Shown here: piece after piece, positions 7,835 to 16,821 of the stretch
Layout of the letters: each line of letters starts with the position of its first letter
Position numbering within the stretch: the stretch's first letter is position 1
Source: Brevundimonas sp.
Lineage (GTDB): Bacteria; Pseudomonadota; Alphaproteobacteria; Caulobacterales; Caulobacteraceae
Direction of reading: 5' to 3'
Length of the DNA stretch: 64,000 bases
Assembly: GCF_029945885.1 (NCBI RefSeq)
Contig: NZ_JAQSDK010000006.1
Coordinates: 186,001 to 250,000, forward strand
Translations under genes and position numbers: made by a program
Notes under the pieces: model-generated
Database searches by the model: none
What the model saw: only the letters and a program-made list of their open reading frames with translations
What the model was told of the DNA's origin: nothing

Positions 7835-9649
7835 TCAGCCCATGCGCGGGTCGGCGATGTCCTCGATCTCGAACTGTACGCCGCGGCGGCCGTTCCAGTC
7901 GTCGGCCTTCAGCCGGCCGGCCACGCTCAGTCCGCCCTGCCCCGCCAGCAGGACCTTGCCCCCCGGCAGGTCGGCACAGCGCCAGGCGATGGCCTTGACC
8001 GAGGCCCCGTCGGCCCCGACCAGGCGGCAGCGGACATGGCCGCCGTTCATGGCCACCGCGTCACGCACCTGCACCCCGTGCAGGGCAAACAACGGTTCGG
8101 GATTGGCCGGGCCGAACGGGGCCAGCCGTTCAAACTGTTCGAACAGGGCCCGGCTGGCTGCGCCCGGTTCGATCAGGGCATCCAGCTCGACCCGGTCCAG
8201 CACCTCGGCCCCCGCCTGTTCGCCGATCATCCGGTCATTGAGGAAGTCGCGCAGCCGGTCGATATCGTCAGCGCGGACAGTCAGGCCCGCCGCCATGGCG
8301 TGGCCGCCCCCGGCGATCAGCACGCCCGTCTCCCACGCCGCCTGCACCGCCTTGCCGAGGTTCATGCCCGGCTGGGACCGGCCCGAGCCCTTGCCGATGC
8401 CGTTGACCGCGTCGACGCCGATCACCACGACCGGCTTGCGCCAGCGTTCCCGCAAACGGCCGGCCACGATCCCGACCACGCCGGGATGCCAGTCGTCACC
8501 GGCGATGACCACCACGGCCGAACCGTCAGCGTGGGCCCCGGTGGCCTCGACCCGGCGCTGGGCCTGGTCGGTGACCTCGCGCTCGACCTCGCGGCGGGCG
8601 ATGTTCAGGGCGTCCAGTTCCTGGGCCAGGCTCGCGGCCTCGGTGGGATCGTCGGTCGACAGCAGGCGGGCCCCGAGGTCGGACTTGCCGATTCGCCCCC
8701 CCGCATTGATGCGCGGCCCCAGGATGAAGCCGGCGTGGTTGCTCTTGGCCGGCCCTTCCTCGGCCCCGGCCGCGGCCAGCAGGGCCTTCAGCCCCGGATT
8801 GCGCCAGTCCGACATGACCTTGAGGCCGAGGCTGGTCAGGGCGCGGTTGAAGCCGGTCAGGCCCGTGACGTCACAGATCGCGCCCATGGCCGCCAGATCC
8901 AGCCACTGGCGGATGTCCGGCTCGGGCCGGTCGGTGAACAGACCCCGGGCCCGTCCCTCGCGGTTCAGGGCCGCCAGCAGCACGAACACCACCCCTGCCG
9001 CCGCCAGATTGCCCTGGCCGGAGTTGCAGCCGGGGCGGTTGGGATTGACCACGGCGGCGCAGACCGGCGGATGCTCGCGCATCATATGGTGGTCGATGAC
9101 GACGACCTTCAGCCCGATGGCCGAGGCATGGGCCACCGCCTCGTTGGCGGCCGCGCCGCAGTCGACGGTGATGACCAGATCGGCCCCGGACGCTTTCAGG
9201 GTGTCGAAGGCTTTCGGACTGGGCCCGTAGCCCTCGGTGATCCGGTCGGGCACATAGATGGGCAGGTCCAGTCCCTGGGAGCGGAACCAGCGCACCAGCA
9301 GGGCGGCGCTGGAGGCCCCGTCGACATCATAGTCGGCGAAGACATGCACCGACGATCCGGCCTGCACGGCGTCGAGGATGGCGGCGGCGGCGGCGTCCAT
9401 GTCCATGAAGCTGGACGGGTCCGGAAACAGGGCCTTGAGCGTGGGGGCGAGGAAGTCGGCCCCCTGGTCGGCGCGAACGCCCCGGGCCGCCAGGGCGCGG
9501 GCCAGCGGCTCTTCGAGGTCCAGCGCCTGCATATGGGCCCGGATGGTCGCGGCCTCGGCCGGGCGTTGCCGCCAGACCCGGCCGGACAGCGAGCGGGTCA
9601 CCCCCAGGAAGGCGGGTTCGGCGGCCGGAACGGGCCCGCCGTCGGCCAT
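7835..9649 (-). CDS. recJ: Single-stranded-DNA-specific exonuclease RecJ
   Basis: 604 residues of a DHH-family phosphoesterase. Motifs in order: FADYDVDGASSAALLVRW (about 100-117), VITVDCGAA, VIDHHM (the DHH motif), NPNRPGCNSGQGNLAAAGV, GPRINAGGRIG, and a C-terminal DHHA1/OB region ending in FEIEDIADPRMG. RecJ degrades single-stranded DNA 5' to 3' with Mn2+/Mg2+ during recombination and mismatch repair. Its ATG overlaps the stop of glpX by one base (TGATG), so translation is probably coupled. The ATG at 9649 gives an N-terminus of normal length. Confidence 0.96.
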   Translation of the reverse strand: MADGGPVPAAEPAFLGVTRSLSGRVWRQRPAEAATIRAHMQALDLEEPLARALAARGVRADQGADFLAPTLKALFPDPSSFMDMDAAAAAILDAVQAGSSVHVFADYDVDGASSAALLVRWFRSQGLDLPIYVPDRITEGYGPSPKAFDTLKASGADLVITVDCGAAANEAVAHASAIGLKVVVIDHHMMREHPPVCAAVVNPNRPGCNSGQGNLAAAGVVFVLLAALNREGRARGLFTDRPEPDIRQWLDLAAMGAICDVTGLTGFNRALTSLGLKVMSDWRNPGLKALLAAAGAEEGPAKSNHAGFILGPRINAGGRIGKSDLGARLLSTDDPTEAASLAQELDALNIARREVEREVTDQAQRRVEATGAHADGSAVVVIAGDDWHPGVVGIVAGRLRERWRKPVVVIGVDAVNGIGKGSGRSQPGMNLGKAVQAAWETGVLIAGGGHAMAAGLTVRADDIDRLRDFLNDRMIGEQAGAEVLDRVELDALIEPGAASRALFEQFERLAPFGPANPEPLFALHGVQVRDAVAMNGGHVRCRLVGADGASVKAIAWRCADLPGGKVLLAGQGGLSVAGRLKADDWNGRRGVQFEIEDIADPRMG

Positions 9650-10605
9650 CAGACGGGCCGCGTCGTGCGGATACGCTGCACCGTGCGGGTGCTGGAATCC
9701 ATCACCAGCGTGTGGGTCGAGACGAAACCGCCGCTGATCCTCACGCCGTCCAGCATGGCCCCCTTGGTCACCCCGGTGGCGGCGAAGATGGCGTCCTTCG
9801 ACACCAGTTCATGCAGATCGTATTTGCGCCCGAAATCGGTGACCCCGGTCTTTTCGGCCCGGGCCCGCTCGTCGTCATTGCGGAAGATCAGCCGGCCCTG
9901 GAAATGGCCGCCGACGCATTTCAGCGCCGCTGCCGCCAGCACCCCTTCGGGGGCTCCGCCCGATCCCAGATACAGGTCGATGCCGGTCTCGGGCTCGGCC
10001 GTATGAATCACCCCGGCCACGTCGCCGTCGGTGATCAGCACCACCTTGGCCCCGACCTCGCGCAGGGCGGTGATCAGATCGGCGTGGCGCGGCCGGTCCA
10101 TCACGCAGACGGTGATCTCGTGCGGGTGAACCCCCTTGGCCCCGGCCAGGGCCCGCACATTGTCCTGCGGGCTCATGTCCAGATCGACCAGGCCGGGCTT
10201 GTAGCCGGGGCCGATGGCGATCTTGTCCATATAGGTGTCGGGCGCATGCAGCATGCCGCCGCCGGGCGACATGGCCAGCACGCACAGGGCGTTGGCCATG
10301 GCCTTGGCCGTCAGGGTCGTGCCTTCCAGCGGGTCGAGGGCGATGTCGATGGCCGGTCCCTTGCCGGTGCCGACCTTCTCGCCGATGTAGAGCATCGGGG
10401 CCTCGTCGCGCTCGCCCTCGCCGATGACGATCTTGCCGTCGATATCCAGGGCGTTCAGCGCCGTGCGCATCGCGTCCACGGCCAGCTGGTCGGCGGCCTT
10501 CTCGTCGCCCCGGCCGATTCCGGCATAGGAGGCGATCGCCGCCAGCTCGGTGACCCGGGCCGCATCGGCGGCGAGGGTCGAGGAATAGGGGGCCTGGTCA
10601 GCCAT
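9649..10605 (-). CDS. glpX: Class II fructose-1,6-bisphosphatase
   Basis: 318 residues. Recognised by GKIVIGEGERDEAPMLYIGE and DIALDPLEGTTLTA (metal- and phosphate-binding), PDTYMDKIAIGP, and the EGVLAAAALKCVGG stretch. The enzyme hydrolyses fructose-1,6-bisphosphate in gluconeogenesis; some alphaproteobacterial members also act on sedoheptulose-1,7-bisphosphate. It is upstream of and coupled to recJ, a common alphaproteobacterial order. In relatives homoserine dehydrogenase often precedes it; here a small lipoprotein gene does. Confidence 0.95.
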   Translation of the reverse strand: MADQAPYSSTLAADAARVTELAAIASYAGIGRGDEKAADQLAVDAMRTALNALDIDGKIVIGEGERDEAPMLYIGEKVGTGKGPAIDIALDPLEGTTLTAKAMANALCVLAMSPGGGMLHAPDTYMDKIAIGPGYKPGLVDLDMSPQDNVRALAGAKGVHPHEITVCVMDRPRHADLITALREVGAKVVLITDGDVAGVIHTAEPETGIDLYLGSGGAPEGVLAAAALKCVGGHFQGRLIFRNDDERARAEKTGVTDFGRKYDLHELVSKDAIFAATGVTKGAMLDGVRISGGFVSTHTLVMDSSTRTVQRIRTTRPV

Positions 10606-10667
10606 GGATGATCTCCTGGGACGATGATCTCCGGATTCTGTCGTCCGGGCGAGCTTGTGGAAGGGTG

Positions 10668-11096
10668 TCAGCGTCGCGCGATGGGCGGTGGGGCCCGGCC
10701 GCGTTCACGCAGGTCGTCGGCGATGGCGTCGATCTCGGCCCGGGTCCGGGCCGTGGCCGGGGCAATCCGGGCCGCCGCGACCCGCGCCATGACGGCGGCG
10801 ACATAGGCGTCCGGGTCGGACAGGGTCCAGTCCAGCCGCGCCACCTCTCCGGTCAGGGATCCGCCGGTAACGTTCAGGGTGGCGACCTCGCCGGCCACGA
10901 CCGACGCCGACGGCAGGTCGGTCGGGGTGGCCGGGAAGTCTTCCCAGCGCGGATAGGTGCGATGGGAATCGACCAGGGCCGCGACCGTGGCGTTCAACGG
11001 ATCGGCCCCGGTCGAGGTGGCCGCGCAGCCGGTCAGACCCGCGAGAATCGCTCCCGACAGCAGCCCGACCAATTTTTTCCGTAGTGACGCGTTCAT
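10668..11096 (-). CDS. Small lipoprotein of unknown function
   Basis: 142 residues from the ATG at 11096. A short positive N-terminus (MNASLRKK) and hydrophobic segment end in the lipobox AGLTGC, so it should be a membrane lipoprotein. The mature part begins with small residues, then RTYPRWEDFPATPTDLPSASVV and an alanine-rich helical end with two arginine-rich turns. I do not recognise a domain. The stop is 62 bases before glpX on the same strand; the start is 91 bases from the divergent PHA synthase gene, so the two share an upstream region. Confidence 0.78.
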   Translation of the reverse strand: MNASLRKKLVGLLSGAILAGLTGCAATSTGADPLNATVAALVDSHRTYPRWEDFPATPTDLPSASVVAGEVATLNVTGGSLTGEVARLDWTLSDPDAYVAAVMARVAAARIAPATARTRAEIDAIADDLRERGRAPPPIARR

Positions 11097-11187
11097 TTCG
11101 GACCCGGTCATATGCCATGATCGGGAGCGGCGGAAGGGCGGTGCCGCCGCCCTGTGACCGCAAGTGACGAATCCAGGGACTCCGACC

Positions 11188-13149
11188 ATGGCCAAGCGCC
11201 CGTCAAAGCCCACCGGCGAGGCTGCCGCCGCTCCGGCGCGCGCGCCGCGCAAGGCCGGTCGCCCGACGTCGGCCCGGCCGCGCGCCGCGGCGGCGAAAAA
11301 GCCTGCAGTCGAGACCCCGGTCCCCGAATCGGCGGCTCCCGAAACCCCGCATACGGCCGTCGATCCCGTCGCCGATCTGGCTGCCGACCAGCGCCGGATG
11401 ATCGAAACCCTGTCGATGAACCTGGCCCGGGCGGCGATGACCGCCCAGACCGCGATCGCCGAGGCCGCGCTCAGCAAGGCGGACCGCCCGGCCGCCCTGT
11501 CGGCGGATCCGTTCAACATCGGCCCGGCCATGACCGAGGTCATGTCCAGCCTGGCTTCGCGCCCGGACCGGCTGTTCGCGGCCCAGGCCGACCTGTTCGG
11601 TCGTTACATGACCCTGTGGTCCGACACCGCCCGCCGCGCCGCCGGCGAGGAGGTCCCGGCCCCGCCGTCGAAGGACAAGCGGTTCAAGGATCCGGCCTGG
11701 TCGGAAAACCCGATGTTCGACGTGATGCGTCAGTCGTATCTGGCCACGTCCGACTGGATGAACGGCCTCGTCTCCAGCGTCGAGGATGTCGATCCGCGCA
11801 CGCGCCGCCGGGCCGAGTTCTTCACCAAGCTGCTGACCGACGCCTTCTCGCCGTCCAACTTCCTCGCCTCCAATCCGGCGGCGCTGAAGGCCATGGCCGA
11901 GAGCAATGGCGAATCCCTGGTCAAGGGGATGCAGAATTTCGCCGCCGACATGGAGCGCGGGGCCGGCAAGCTGAAGATCAGCCAGGCCGACTACGGCCAG
12001 TTTGTCGTCGGCGAGAATGTCGCCACCGCCCCCGGCCAGGTGGTCTGGCGCGACGAGCTGTTCGAACTGATCCAGTTCGACGCCGCCACCGACCAGCAGC
12101 GCGCCATCCCGCTGCTGATCTTCCCGCCGTGGATCAACAAATTCTACATCCTGGACCTGCAGCCGCAGAATTCGATGATCCGCTGGCTCTCGGCCCAGGG
12201 CTTCACCGTCTTCGTCTGTTCCTGGGTCAATCCGGACAAGGACAAGGCGGCCTGGGGCTTCGACGACTATCTGGAAAAGGGCATCTACCGCGCCACCGAA
12301 AAAGTCATGGAACAGTGCGGCACCGACCGGTTGAACACCGTCGGCTACTGCATCGGCGGCACATTGATGGGCGCGGCCCTGGCCCATATGGCGGCCAGGG
12401 GCGACAAGCGGGTCAATGCCACCACCTTCTTCGCCGCCCAGCATGATTTCGCCGAGGCCGGCGATCTGTTGCTGTTCACCGACGAGCACTGGCTCAACGA
12501 GATCGAGAAGATGATGGACGCGGCGGGCGGGATCCTGCCGGGGGCCTCGATGGCCGACACCTTCAACGCGCTGCGCTCCAACGACCTGATCTGGTCGTTC
12601 TTCGTCAGCAACTATCTGATGGGCAAGTCGCCGCCTGCCTTCGACCTGCTGTTCTGGAACGCCGACCAGACCCGCATGCCCAAGCGGCTGCACATGGACT
12701 ATCTGCGCAGCATGTACGGCAAGAACCTGCTGGCAAAAGGCGAGTTCACCATCGGTGGCGAAACGGTCGACCTGACCAAGGTCACCATCCCCCTGTATTT
12801 CCAGGCCAGCCGCGAGGACCATATCGCGCCGATGAATTCGGTCTATCGCTCGGCCCGGGCCTTTGCGAATGCCGACGTGACCCTGACCCTGGCCGGGTCG
12901 GGCCATATCGCCGGGGTCATCAATCCGCCCTCGGCCAACAAATACCAGCACTGGACCAACCCTGCCCTGCCCGCGACCCTGGAAGAGTGGCAGGCCGGGG
13001 CGGTCGAGCACCCGGGCAGCTGGTGGCCGCACTGGGCGGCATGGCTGCATGAACGATCCGGCGACCAGGTCGCGGCGCGCGATCCGAAAAAGGGCCCGCT
13101 GAAGCCGATCGAACCGGCCCCGGGCAGCTATGTGAAGGTGAAGAGTTGA
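11188..13149 (+). CDS. phaC: Class I poly(R)-hydroxyalkanoate synthase
   Basis: 653 residues from the ATG at 11188, which follows an AGGGA Shine-Dalgarno by seven bases; a GTG 24 bases upstream is less likely. The first 60 residues are alanine/proline/lysine-rich and probably disordered. The catalytic domain shows the lipase-like box GYCIGG with the nucleophile cysteine at 388, the aspartate in SREDHIAPM near 544, and the histidine in GSGHIAGVINPP near 573. PPWINKFYILDLQPQNS is typical of class I enzymes. It polymerises 3-hydroxyacyl-CoA into storage granules. No phaA, phaB or phasin gene is in the window. Confidence 0.95.
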   Translation: MAKRPSKPTGEAAAAPARAPRKAGRPTSARPRAAAAKKPAVETPVPESAAPETPHTAVDPVADLAADQRRMIETLSMNLARAAMTAQTAIAEAALSKADRPAALSADPFNIGPAMTEVMSSLASRPDRLFAAQADLFGRYMTLWSDTARRAAGEEVPAPPSKDKRFKDPAWSENPMFDVMRQSYLATSDWMNGLVSSVEDVDPRTRRRAEFFTKLLTDAFSPSNFLASNPAALKAMAESNGESLVKGMQNFAADMERGAGKLKISQADYGQFVVGENVATAPGQVVWRDELFELIQFDAATDQQRAIPLLIFPPWINKFYILDLQPQNSMIRWLSAQGFTVFVCSWVNPDKDKAAWGFDDYLEKGIYRATEKVMEQCGTDRLNTVGYCIGGTLMGAALAHMAARGDKRVNATTFFAAQHDFAEAGDLLLFTDEHWLNEIEKMMDAAGGILPGASMADTFNALRSNDLIWSFFVSNYLMGKSPPAFDLLFWNADQTRMPKRLHMDYLRSMYGKNLLAKGEFTIGGETVDLTKVTIPLYFQASREDHIAPMNSVYRSARAFANADVTLTLAGSGHIAGVINPPSANKYQHWTNPALPATLEEWQAGAVEHPGSWWPHWAAWLHERSGDQVAARDPKKGPLKPIEPAPGSYVKVKS

Positions 13150-13523
13150 CGCGTATCGAACCGAACCTGCTGCTGGCCCTGACCACGGGCGTGGCCGTGG
13201 CCCTGCTGGTCACCACCGCGGCCGTGTTCGGCGAGCCGGGACGTGCCCTGAAATACCTCGTCCTCGCCGTGGTCGTGCCGGTGTCCTATGTGGTGCTGAA
13301 CGGTCTGTGGAGCCGCCGCATGAAGCTGCAGCGGCCACCGATGGTTCATGCCGAGGCGGCCACCACCGCCGTCTGGGCCAGCCTGTTCCCGCTGCTGGTC
13401 ATCCTGGCCGCCGGTGTGCCCCTGGTGTTCCCGGGGCATGACTACGGCCTGCTGGTGATCATCGCCGCCGTCTGGCTGGGTGTCACCGTGGAATCGGCCC
13501 TGAAGGCCCGTCAGGCGGGCTGA
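13146..13523 (+). CDS. Small four-helix membrane protein
   Basis: 125 residues with about four hydrophobic segments (near 7-27, 33-52, 74-92 and 98-115). The only in-frame start near the 5' end is TTG at 13146, which overlaps the phaC stop (TTGA) and lies just behind GAAGGTGAAGAG, a good Shine-Dalgarno, so translation is probably coupled to phaC. I do not recognise a family. Position suggests a role linked to PHA metabolism or the envelope, but that is only inference. Its end overlaps the convergent msrB by 13 bases. Confidence 0.72.
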   Translation: MTRIEPNLLLALTTGVAVALLVTTAAVFGEPGRALKYLVLAVVVPVSYVVLNGLWSRRMKLQRPPMVHAEAATTAVWASLFPLLVILAAGVPLVFPGHDYGLLVIIAAVWLGVTVESALKARQAG

Positions 13524-14011
13524 AAACGCAGCGCCACGCCGTTGTTGCAATAGCGTTTTCCGGTCGGCCGCGGCCCGTCATCGAAGATGTGACCCTGATG
13601 GCCCAGGCAGCGGGCGCAGTGATATTCGGTGCGCGGGATGCCGATGGCGAAATCGCGCTTGGTGCCGATATTGGCGGCGATGACGTCGTAGAAGCTGGGC
13701 CAGCCGGTGCCGGAGTCGTATTTCCAGCGCGAGCGGAACAGCGGCAGGTCACAACCCCGGCAGACGAAGGTGCCGCGCCGGTGCTCGTCGTTCAGCGGAC
13801 TGGTGTAGGGCCGTTCGGTCGCCTCGCGTCGCAGCACGTTGAAACTGGCCGCCGGCAGGCGTTCGCGCCATTGGGCCTCGGTCAGCCGCCGGAACGGCGA
13901 GTCGGCATATTGCCGCTCGGACGCGTCGGCCACGCCGGGTGAACAGGCCGACAGGGCCAGCGCGCCGGCGCTGGACAGCAGGGTGCGACGGTGCAGGACG
14001 ATCTGGGTCAT
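13511..14011 (-). CDS. msrB: Exported peptide-methionine (R)-S-oxide reductase
   Basis: 166 residues from the ATG at 14011. The N-terminus has a twin-arginine motif HRRTLLSSAG followed by a hydrophobic stretch and LSAC, so a Tat-exported, possibly lipidated protein. The MsrB domain has zinc cysteines in CRGC and CARCLGHQGH, the conserved SGTGWPSF, and the redox cysteine in RYCNNGVALRF. It reduces methionine-R-sulfoxide in proteins; the signal sequence places this one in the periplasm. Cytoplasmic MsrB lacks such a leader. Confidence 0.92.
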   Translation of the reverse strand: MTQIVLHRRTLLSSAGALALSACSPGVADASERQYADSPFRRLTEAQWRERLPAASFNVLRREATERPYTSPLNDEHRRGTFVCRGCDLPLFRSRWKYDSGTGWPSFYDVIAANIGTKRDFAIGIPRTEYHCARCLGHQGHIFDDGPRPTGKRYCNNGVALRFQPA

Positions 14012-14068
14012 GTCCCATATACGATGGAAAGCGCCGGGTGGTTTCACCCCCCACAGATTCCGGGCATC

Positions 14069-14178
14069 CCCGCGGAGGCGGGGACCCAGGCGTTAGCCTC
14101 TTTGCGGGTGGTTGGATTGCGACCGGTGGGTCTGACCCGTCTCTTTGCCGTTCAAACCTGGGTCCCCGCCTCCGCGGG
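14069..14178. repeat. Long inverted repeat, dispersed-element type
   Basis: A perfect 22-base inverted repeat: one arm at 14069-14090 and its reverse complement at 14157-14178, 66 bases apart. Each arm contains its own smaller palindrome (CCGCGGAGGCGGGG). Partial matching extends past both arms (CCGGGCAT against CCGTTCAT). It fills the gap between msrB and argC. The form resembles intergenic repetitive elements of Caulobacterales; copy number elsewhere cannot be seen here. Confidence 0.75.
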
Positions 14179-14190
14179 AATGAACGGATA

Positions 14191-15123
14191 TCAGTCCAGC
14201 CCGGCGTCTTCCCTGAGCCCCAGCATCAGGTTCAGGTTCTGCACCGCCGCGCCCGAGGCCCCCTTGCCCAGGTTGTCGAGCAGGGCCACCAGCCGCGCCT
14301 GGCCGCCGTCGCGGTCGCCGAACACATGCAGCCGCATCGTATTGGTGCCGTTCAACCCCTCGGGATCGATCCCGGTCATGGCCTCGGTCTCGTCCAGATC
14401 GACGACCTCGACGAATCGGGTCCGGGCATAGGCCTCGACCAGGGCTCCGTGCAGCCGTTCAATCGACGGCGTCTCGGGCAGGGCCGACAGATGCAGCGGC
14501 ACCTCGACCAGCATGCCCTGGCGATAGTTGCCGACCGCCGGGGCGAACAGGACCGGCCGTTCCAGCCCGGCGTGTTTCGTCATCTCCGGCACGTGCTTGT
14601 GCTTCAGCGACAGGCCGTAGGCGCGGAAGGCGTCGGCCTGGCCACCCTCGAATTCCGCGATCATCGCCTTGCCGCCGCCGGAATAGCCCGACACCGCATT
14701 GACCGTGACCGGCCAGTCGGTCGGCACCAGCCCGGCCTGCACCAGCGGTCGCATCAGGCCGATGAAGCCGGTCGGATAGCAGCCGGGGTTTGACACCCGG
14801 GTCGCGAAGGCGATGGCCTCGCGCTGGCGCAGGCCCATCTCGGCGAAGCCATAGACCCAGCCCGGCGCGACGCGATAGGCGGTCGAGGCGTCGATGACCC
14901 GCACTTTGGGATTGTCGATCATGGCCACGGCGTCGATCGCCGCGTCATCGGGCAGGCACAGGATCACCGCATCGGCGCTGTTCAGCGCCTCGCGCCGTGC
15001 GTCCAGATCGCGCCGCCGGTCGCCCAGCAGGATCAGCTCCAGATCCGGGCGGGCTTCCAGCCGCTCGCGGATTTCGAGGCCCGTGGTGCCGGCCTCGCCG
15101 TCGATGAAGATGGTGTGGGTCAT
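14191..15123 (-). CDS. argC: N-acetyl-gamma-glutamyl-phosphate reductase, short type
   Basis: 310 residues, the shorter class of ArgC. Motifs: FIDGEAGTTGLEI for NADP binding at the N-terminus, CLPDDAA, VIDASTAYR, and SNPGCYPTG with the catalytic cysteine at 115. It reduces N-acetylglutamyl phosphate to the semialdehyde in arginine biosynthesis. The ATG overlaps the stop of the upstream gene in ATGA, so it is translationally coupled to an unknown protein, itself just downstream of the rpsI terminator. Confidence 0.95.
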   Translation of the reverse strand: MTHTIFIDGEAGTTGLEIRERLEARPDLELILLGDRRRDLDARREALNSADAVILCLPDDAAIDAVAMIDNPKVRVIDASTAYRVAPGWVYGFAEMGLRQREAIAFATRVSNPGCYPTGFIGLMRPLVQAGLVPTDWPVTVNAVSGYSGGGKAMIAEFEGGQADAFRAYGLSLKHKHVPEMTKHAGLERPVLFAPAVGNYRQGMLVEVPLHLSALPETPSIERLHGALVEAYARTRFVEVVDLDETEAMTGIDPEGLNGTNTMRLHVFGDRDGGQARLVALLDNLGKGASGAAVQNLNLMLGLREDAGLD

Positions 15124-15635
15124 GGGGATACCGTCATAAGGCGATCCTCACCAAGGTTCATCAGCGCTTCGTCAAGACTGGCTGCGCGGACCTCCGTGCG
15201 GCTGGTGTCGAAGCGTTCCGTCGCGATGGAGCCCTGATAGGCGTGGACGAGAATGCCAACCGATTTCAATTTCATGCCGTAGAGCAGGTCCAACAGAATG
15301 GCGCGCCACAGATTGATCGAATCGAGCGGCTCAAAAGGTTTCTTCTCCGACGCCTCGGTCGCCGCAGCCATCGCTCGCCCAATCTTCGCCTCGGACCAGC
15401 CATTGCGTCGGAGCGCGGCGGCCCGGTCAACCGGCTCCTTGGGTGGCAGCGTCGGGGCGAACACGGTGCCGCAGTCGCAGGTGCTCGTGGACAGATACTG
15501 ATACTCACCGGGTGTCAGGATCGCTTCGATCGACACGTTGCGGCTGGCCAGAGCCCGCCGACCGTGCGTGCGCATTCGTGCGTCGAGAGCCGCTACGTCA
15601 TCCGTTGAGGCCACAAGGGTGATGAAATGGCACAT
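15120..15635 (-). CDS. Uncharacterised protein coupled to argC
   Basis: 171 residues from MCHFITLVAS at 15635. I do not recognise a named domain. Visible features are a cysteine at position 2, a TCDCG cluster near residue 53 that could bind metal, a basic-helical middle (NGWSEAKIGRAMAAATEAS), and a C-terminal region with LWRAILLDLLYGMKLKSVGILVHAYQGS. No signal peptide or membrane helix, so it should be cytoplasmic. It overlaps argC by four bases. The gene is preceded by the rpsI terminator, so it needs its own promoter in the short gap or lies in readthrough from the ribosomal operon. Confidence 0.75.
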   Translation of the reverse strand: MCHFITLVASTDDVAALDARMRTHGRRALASRNVSIEAILTPGEYQYLSTSTCDCGTVFAPTLPPKEPVDRAAALRRNGWSEAKIGRAMAAATEASEKKPFEPLDSINLWRAILLDLLYGMKLKSVGILVHAYQGSIATERFDTSRTEVRAASLDEALMNLGEDRLMTVSP

Positions 15636-15650
15636 CCCCAAACTCCAAAA

Positions 15651-15683
15651 GAAAAAGGGCGCTCCGGTTTCCCGGAGCGCCCC
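15651..15683 (-). terminator. Rho-independent terminator of rplM-rpsI
   Basis: On the minus strand, an 11-bp perfect stem (15657-15667 with 15672-15682, GGGCGCTCCGG paired to CCGGAGCGCCC) with a four-base loop is followed by TTTTT (15656-15652). It lies 24 bases past the rpsI stop. Confidence 0.9.
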
Positions 15684-15706
15684 CAATCCATAACCGATGA
15701 AACGGT

Positions 15707-16207
15707 TTAGCGCTTCGAGAACTGGAAGGATTTGCGAGCCTTGGCCCGGCCGTACTTCTTGCGCTCGACGACGCGGCTGTCGCGGGTCAGGAAGCCATGC
15801 GGCTTCAGGACCTTGCGCAGTTCCGGTTCGAAATGCGTCAGGGCGTGCGACAGGCCGTGGCGGATGGCGCCGGCCTGGCCGGACAGGCCCGAACCCTCGA
15901 CGGTGCAGACCACGTCATACTGGGTCTCACGGTCGGCGACGGTCAGCGGCTGGGCGATCATCATGCGCAGGATTTCGCGGGCGAAATACTGCAGCTGATC
16001 CTTGCCGTTGATGGTGATCTTGCCGGTGCCGCGCTGAACCCAGACGCGGGCGATGGCGTTCTTGCGCTTGCCGGTCGAATAGGCGCGACCCTGGGCGTCC
16101 AGCTTCTGGACATAGACGGGGGCGTCGTTCGAGCCGTCCGAGGTGCCGAGGCCCTGCAGGGCGTCGAAACCGGTCGCGGCCGGGGCTTCGTTGGTGACGT
16201 CGGTCAT
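15707..16207 (-). CDS. rpsI: 30S ribosomal protein S9
   Basis: 166 residues. The first 40 are an acidic extension common in Alphaproteobacteria; the S9 core follows with [38 protein letters not shown] and the basic tail [17 protein letters not shown], whose last arginine reaches the P-site tRNA. It is two bases downstream of rplM, the universal order, and is followed by a clear terminator. Confidence 0.98.
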   Translation of the reverse strand: MTDVTNEAPAATGFDALQGLGTSDGSNDAPVYVQKLDAQGRAYSTGKRKNAIARVWVQRGTGKITINGKDQLQYFAREILRMMIAQPLTVADRETQYDVVCTVEGSGLSGQAGAIRHGLSHALTHFEPELRKVLKPHGFLTRDSRVVERKKYGRAKARKSFQFSKR

Positions 16208-16209
16208 TC

Positions 16210-16686
16210 TCAGACGCTCCGGGTGTTCTTGGAGTTCATCGACTTGAAGTCGACGGTCTCGGGCGATTGGGCTTCGTGGGTGTGGCTCGGACCGGAGAAC
16301 AGACGCAGATGGGTCATCTGGGCGCGGGCCAGGGGGCTTTCCTTGGGCAGCATGCGCTCGACGGCCTTCTCGAGCACGCGCTCGGGGAAGCGGCCGTTCA
16401 GGACCTTCTCGGGCGTGGTCGACTTGATGCCGCCCGGGTGACCGGTGTGGCGATAGTAGATCTTGTCGGTCAGCTTCTTGCCGGTGAAGACCACCTTGTC
16501 GGCGTTGACGACGATGACATGGTCACCGCTGTCGACGTGGGGGGTGAAGTCCGGGCGGTGCTTGCCGCGCAGACGCATGGCGATGAATGTTGCGAGACGA
16601 CCGACCACGACGCCTTCGGCGTCGATGACAATCCATTTCTTCACAACGTCGGCCGGCTTCAACGCAGCCGTAGTGCTCTTCAGCAT
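16210..16686 (-). CDS. rplM: 50S ribosomal protein L13
   Basis: 158 residues with [45 protein letters not shown] and [12 protein letters not shown], the diagnostic L13 segments. L13 is an early assembly protein of the large subunit. It is the first gene of a two-gene operon with rpsI. A sigma-70-type promoter lies 66 bases upstream. Confidence 0.98.
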   Translation of the reverse strand: MLKSTTAALKPADVVKKWIVIDAEGVVVGRLATFIAMRLRGKHRPDFTPHVDSGDHVIVVNADKVVFTGKKLTDKIYYRHTGHPGGIKSTTPEKVLNGRFPERVLEKAVERMLPKESPLARAQMTHLRLFSGPSHTHEAQSPETVDFKSMNSKNTRSV

Positions 16687-16751
16687 GACGTGGGGTTCCT
16701 GGGAGACGAACGGTGTGGCCCGGACCGAAGGTGGAACGAGCGGAAGGCGCG

Positions 16752-16780
16752 CTGATAGAGGATGGATCGGTTCCGGTCAA
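16752..16780 (-). promoter_or_regulatory. Promoter of rplM-rpsI
   Basis: Minus strand TTGACC (16780-16775), 17-base spacer, TATCAG (16757-16752). This gives a leader of about 60 bases before the rplM ATG. The hexamers and spacing are close to the housekeeping consensus. Confidence 0.7.
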
Positions 16781-16821
16781 TGCAGGTTGTGGACCAGCAA
16801 TGAGCAGAGCGTGTTGATTAT

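Noticed and set aside
7820..10006. 728-codon open frame on the plus strand
   Set aside because: It covers recJ and part of glpX in antisense; no motif of its own and no Shine-Dalgarno.
11203..13050. 615-codon open frame on the minus strand
   Set aside because: Mirror of phaC, which has a complete catalytic triad.
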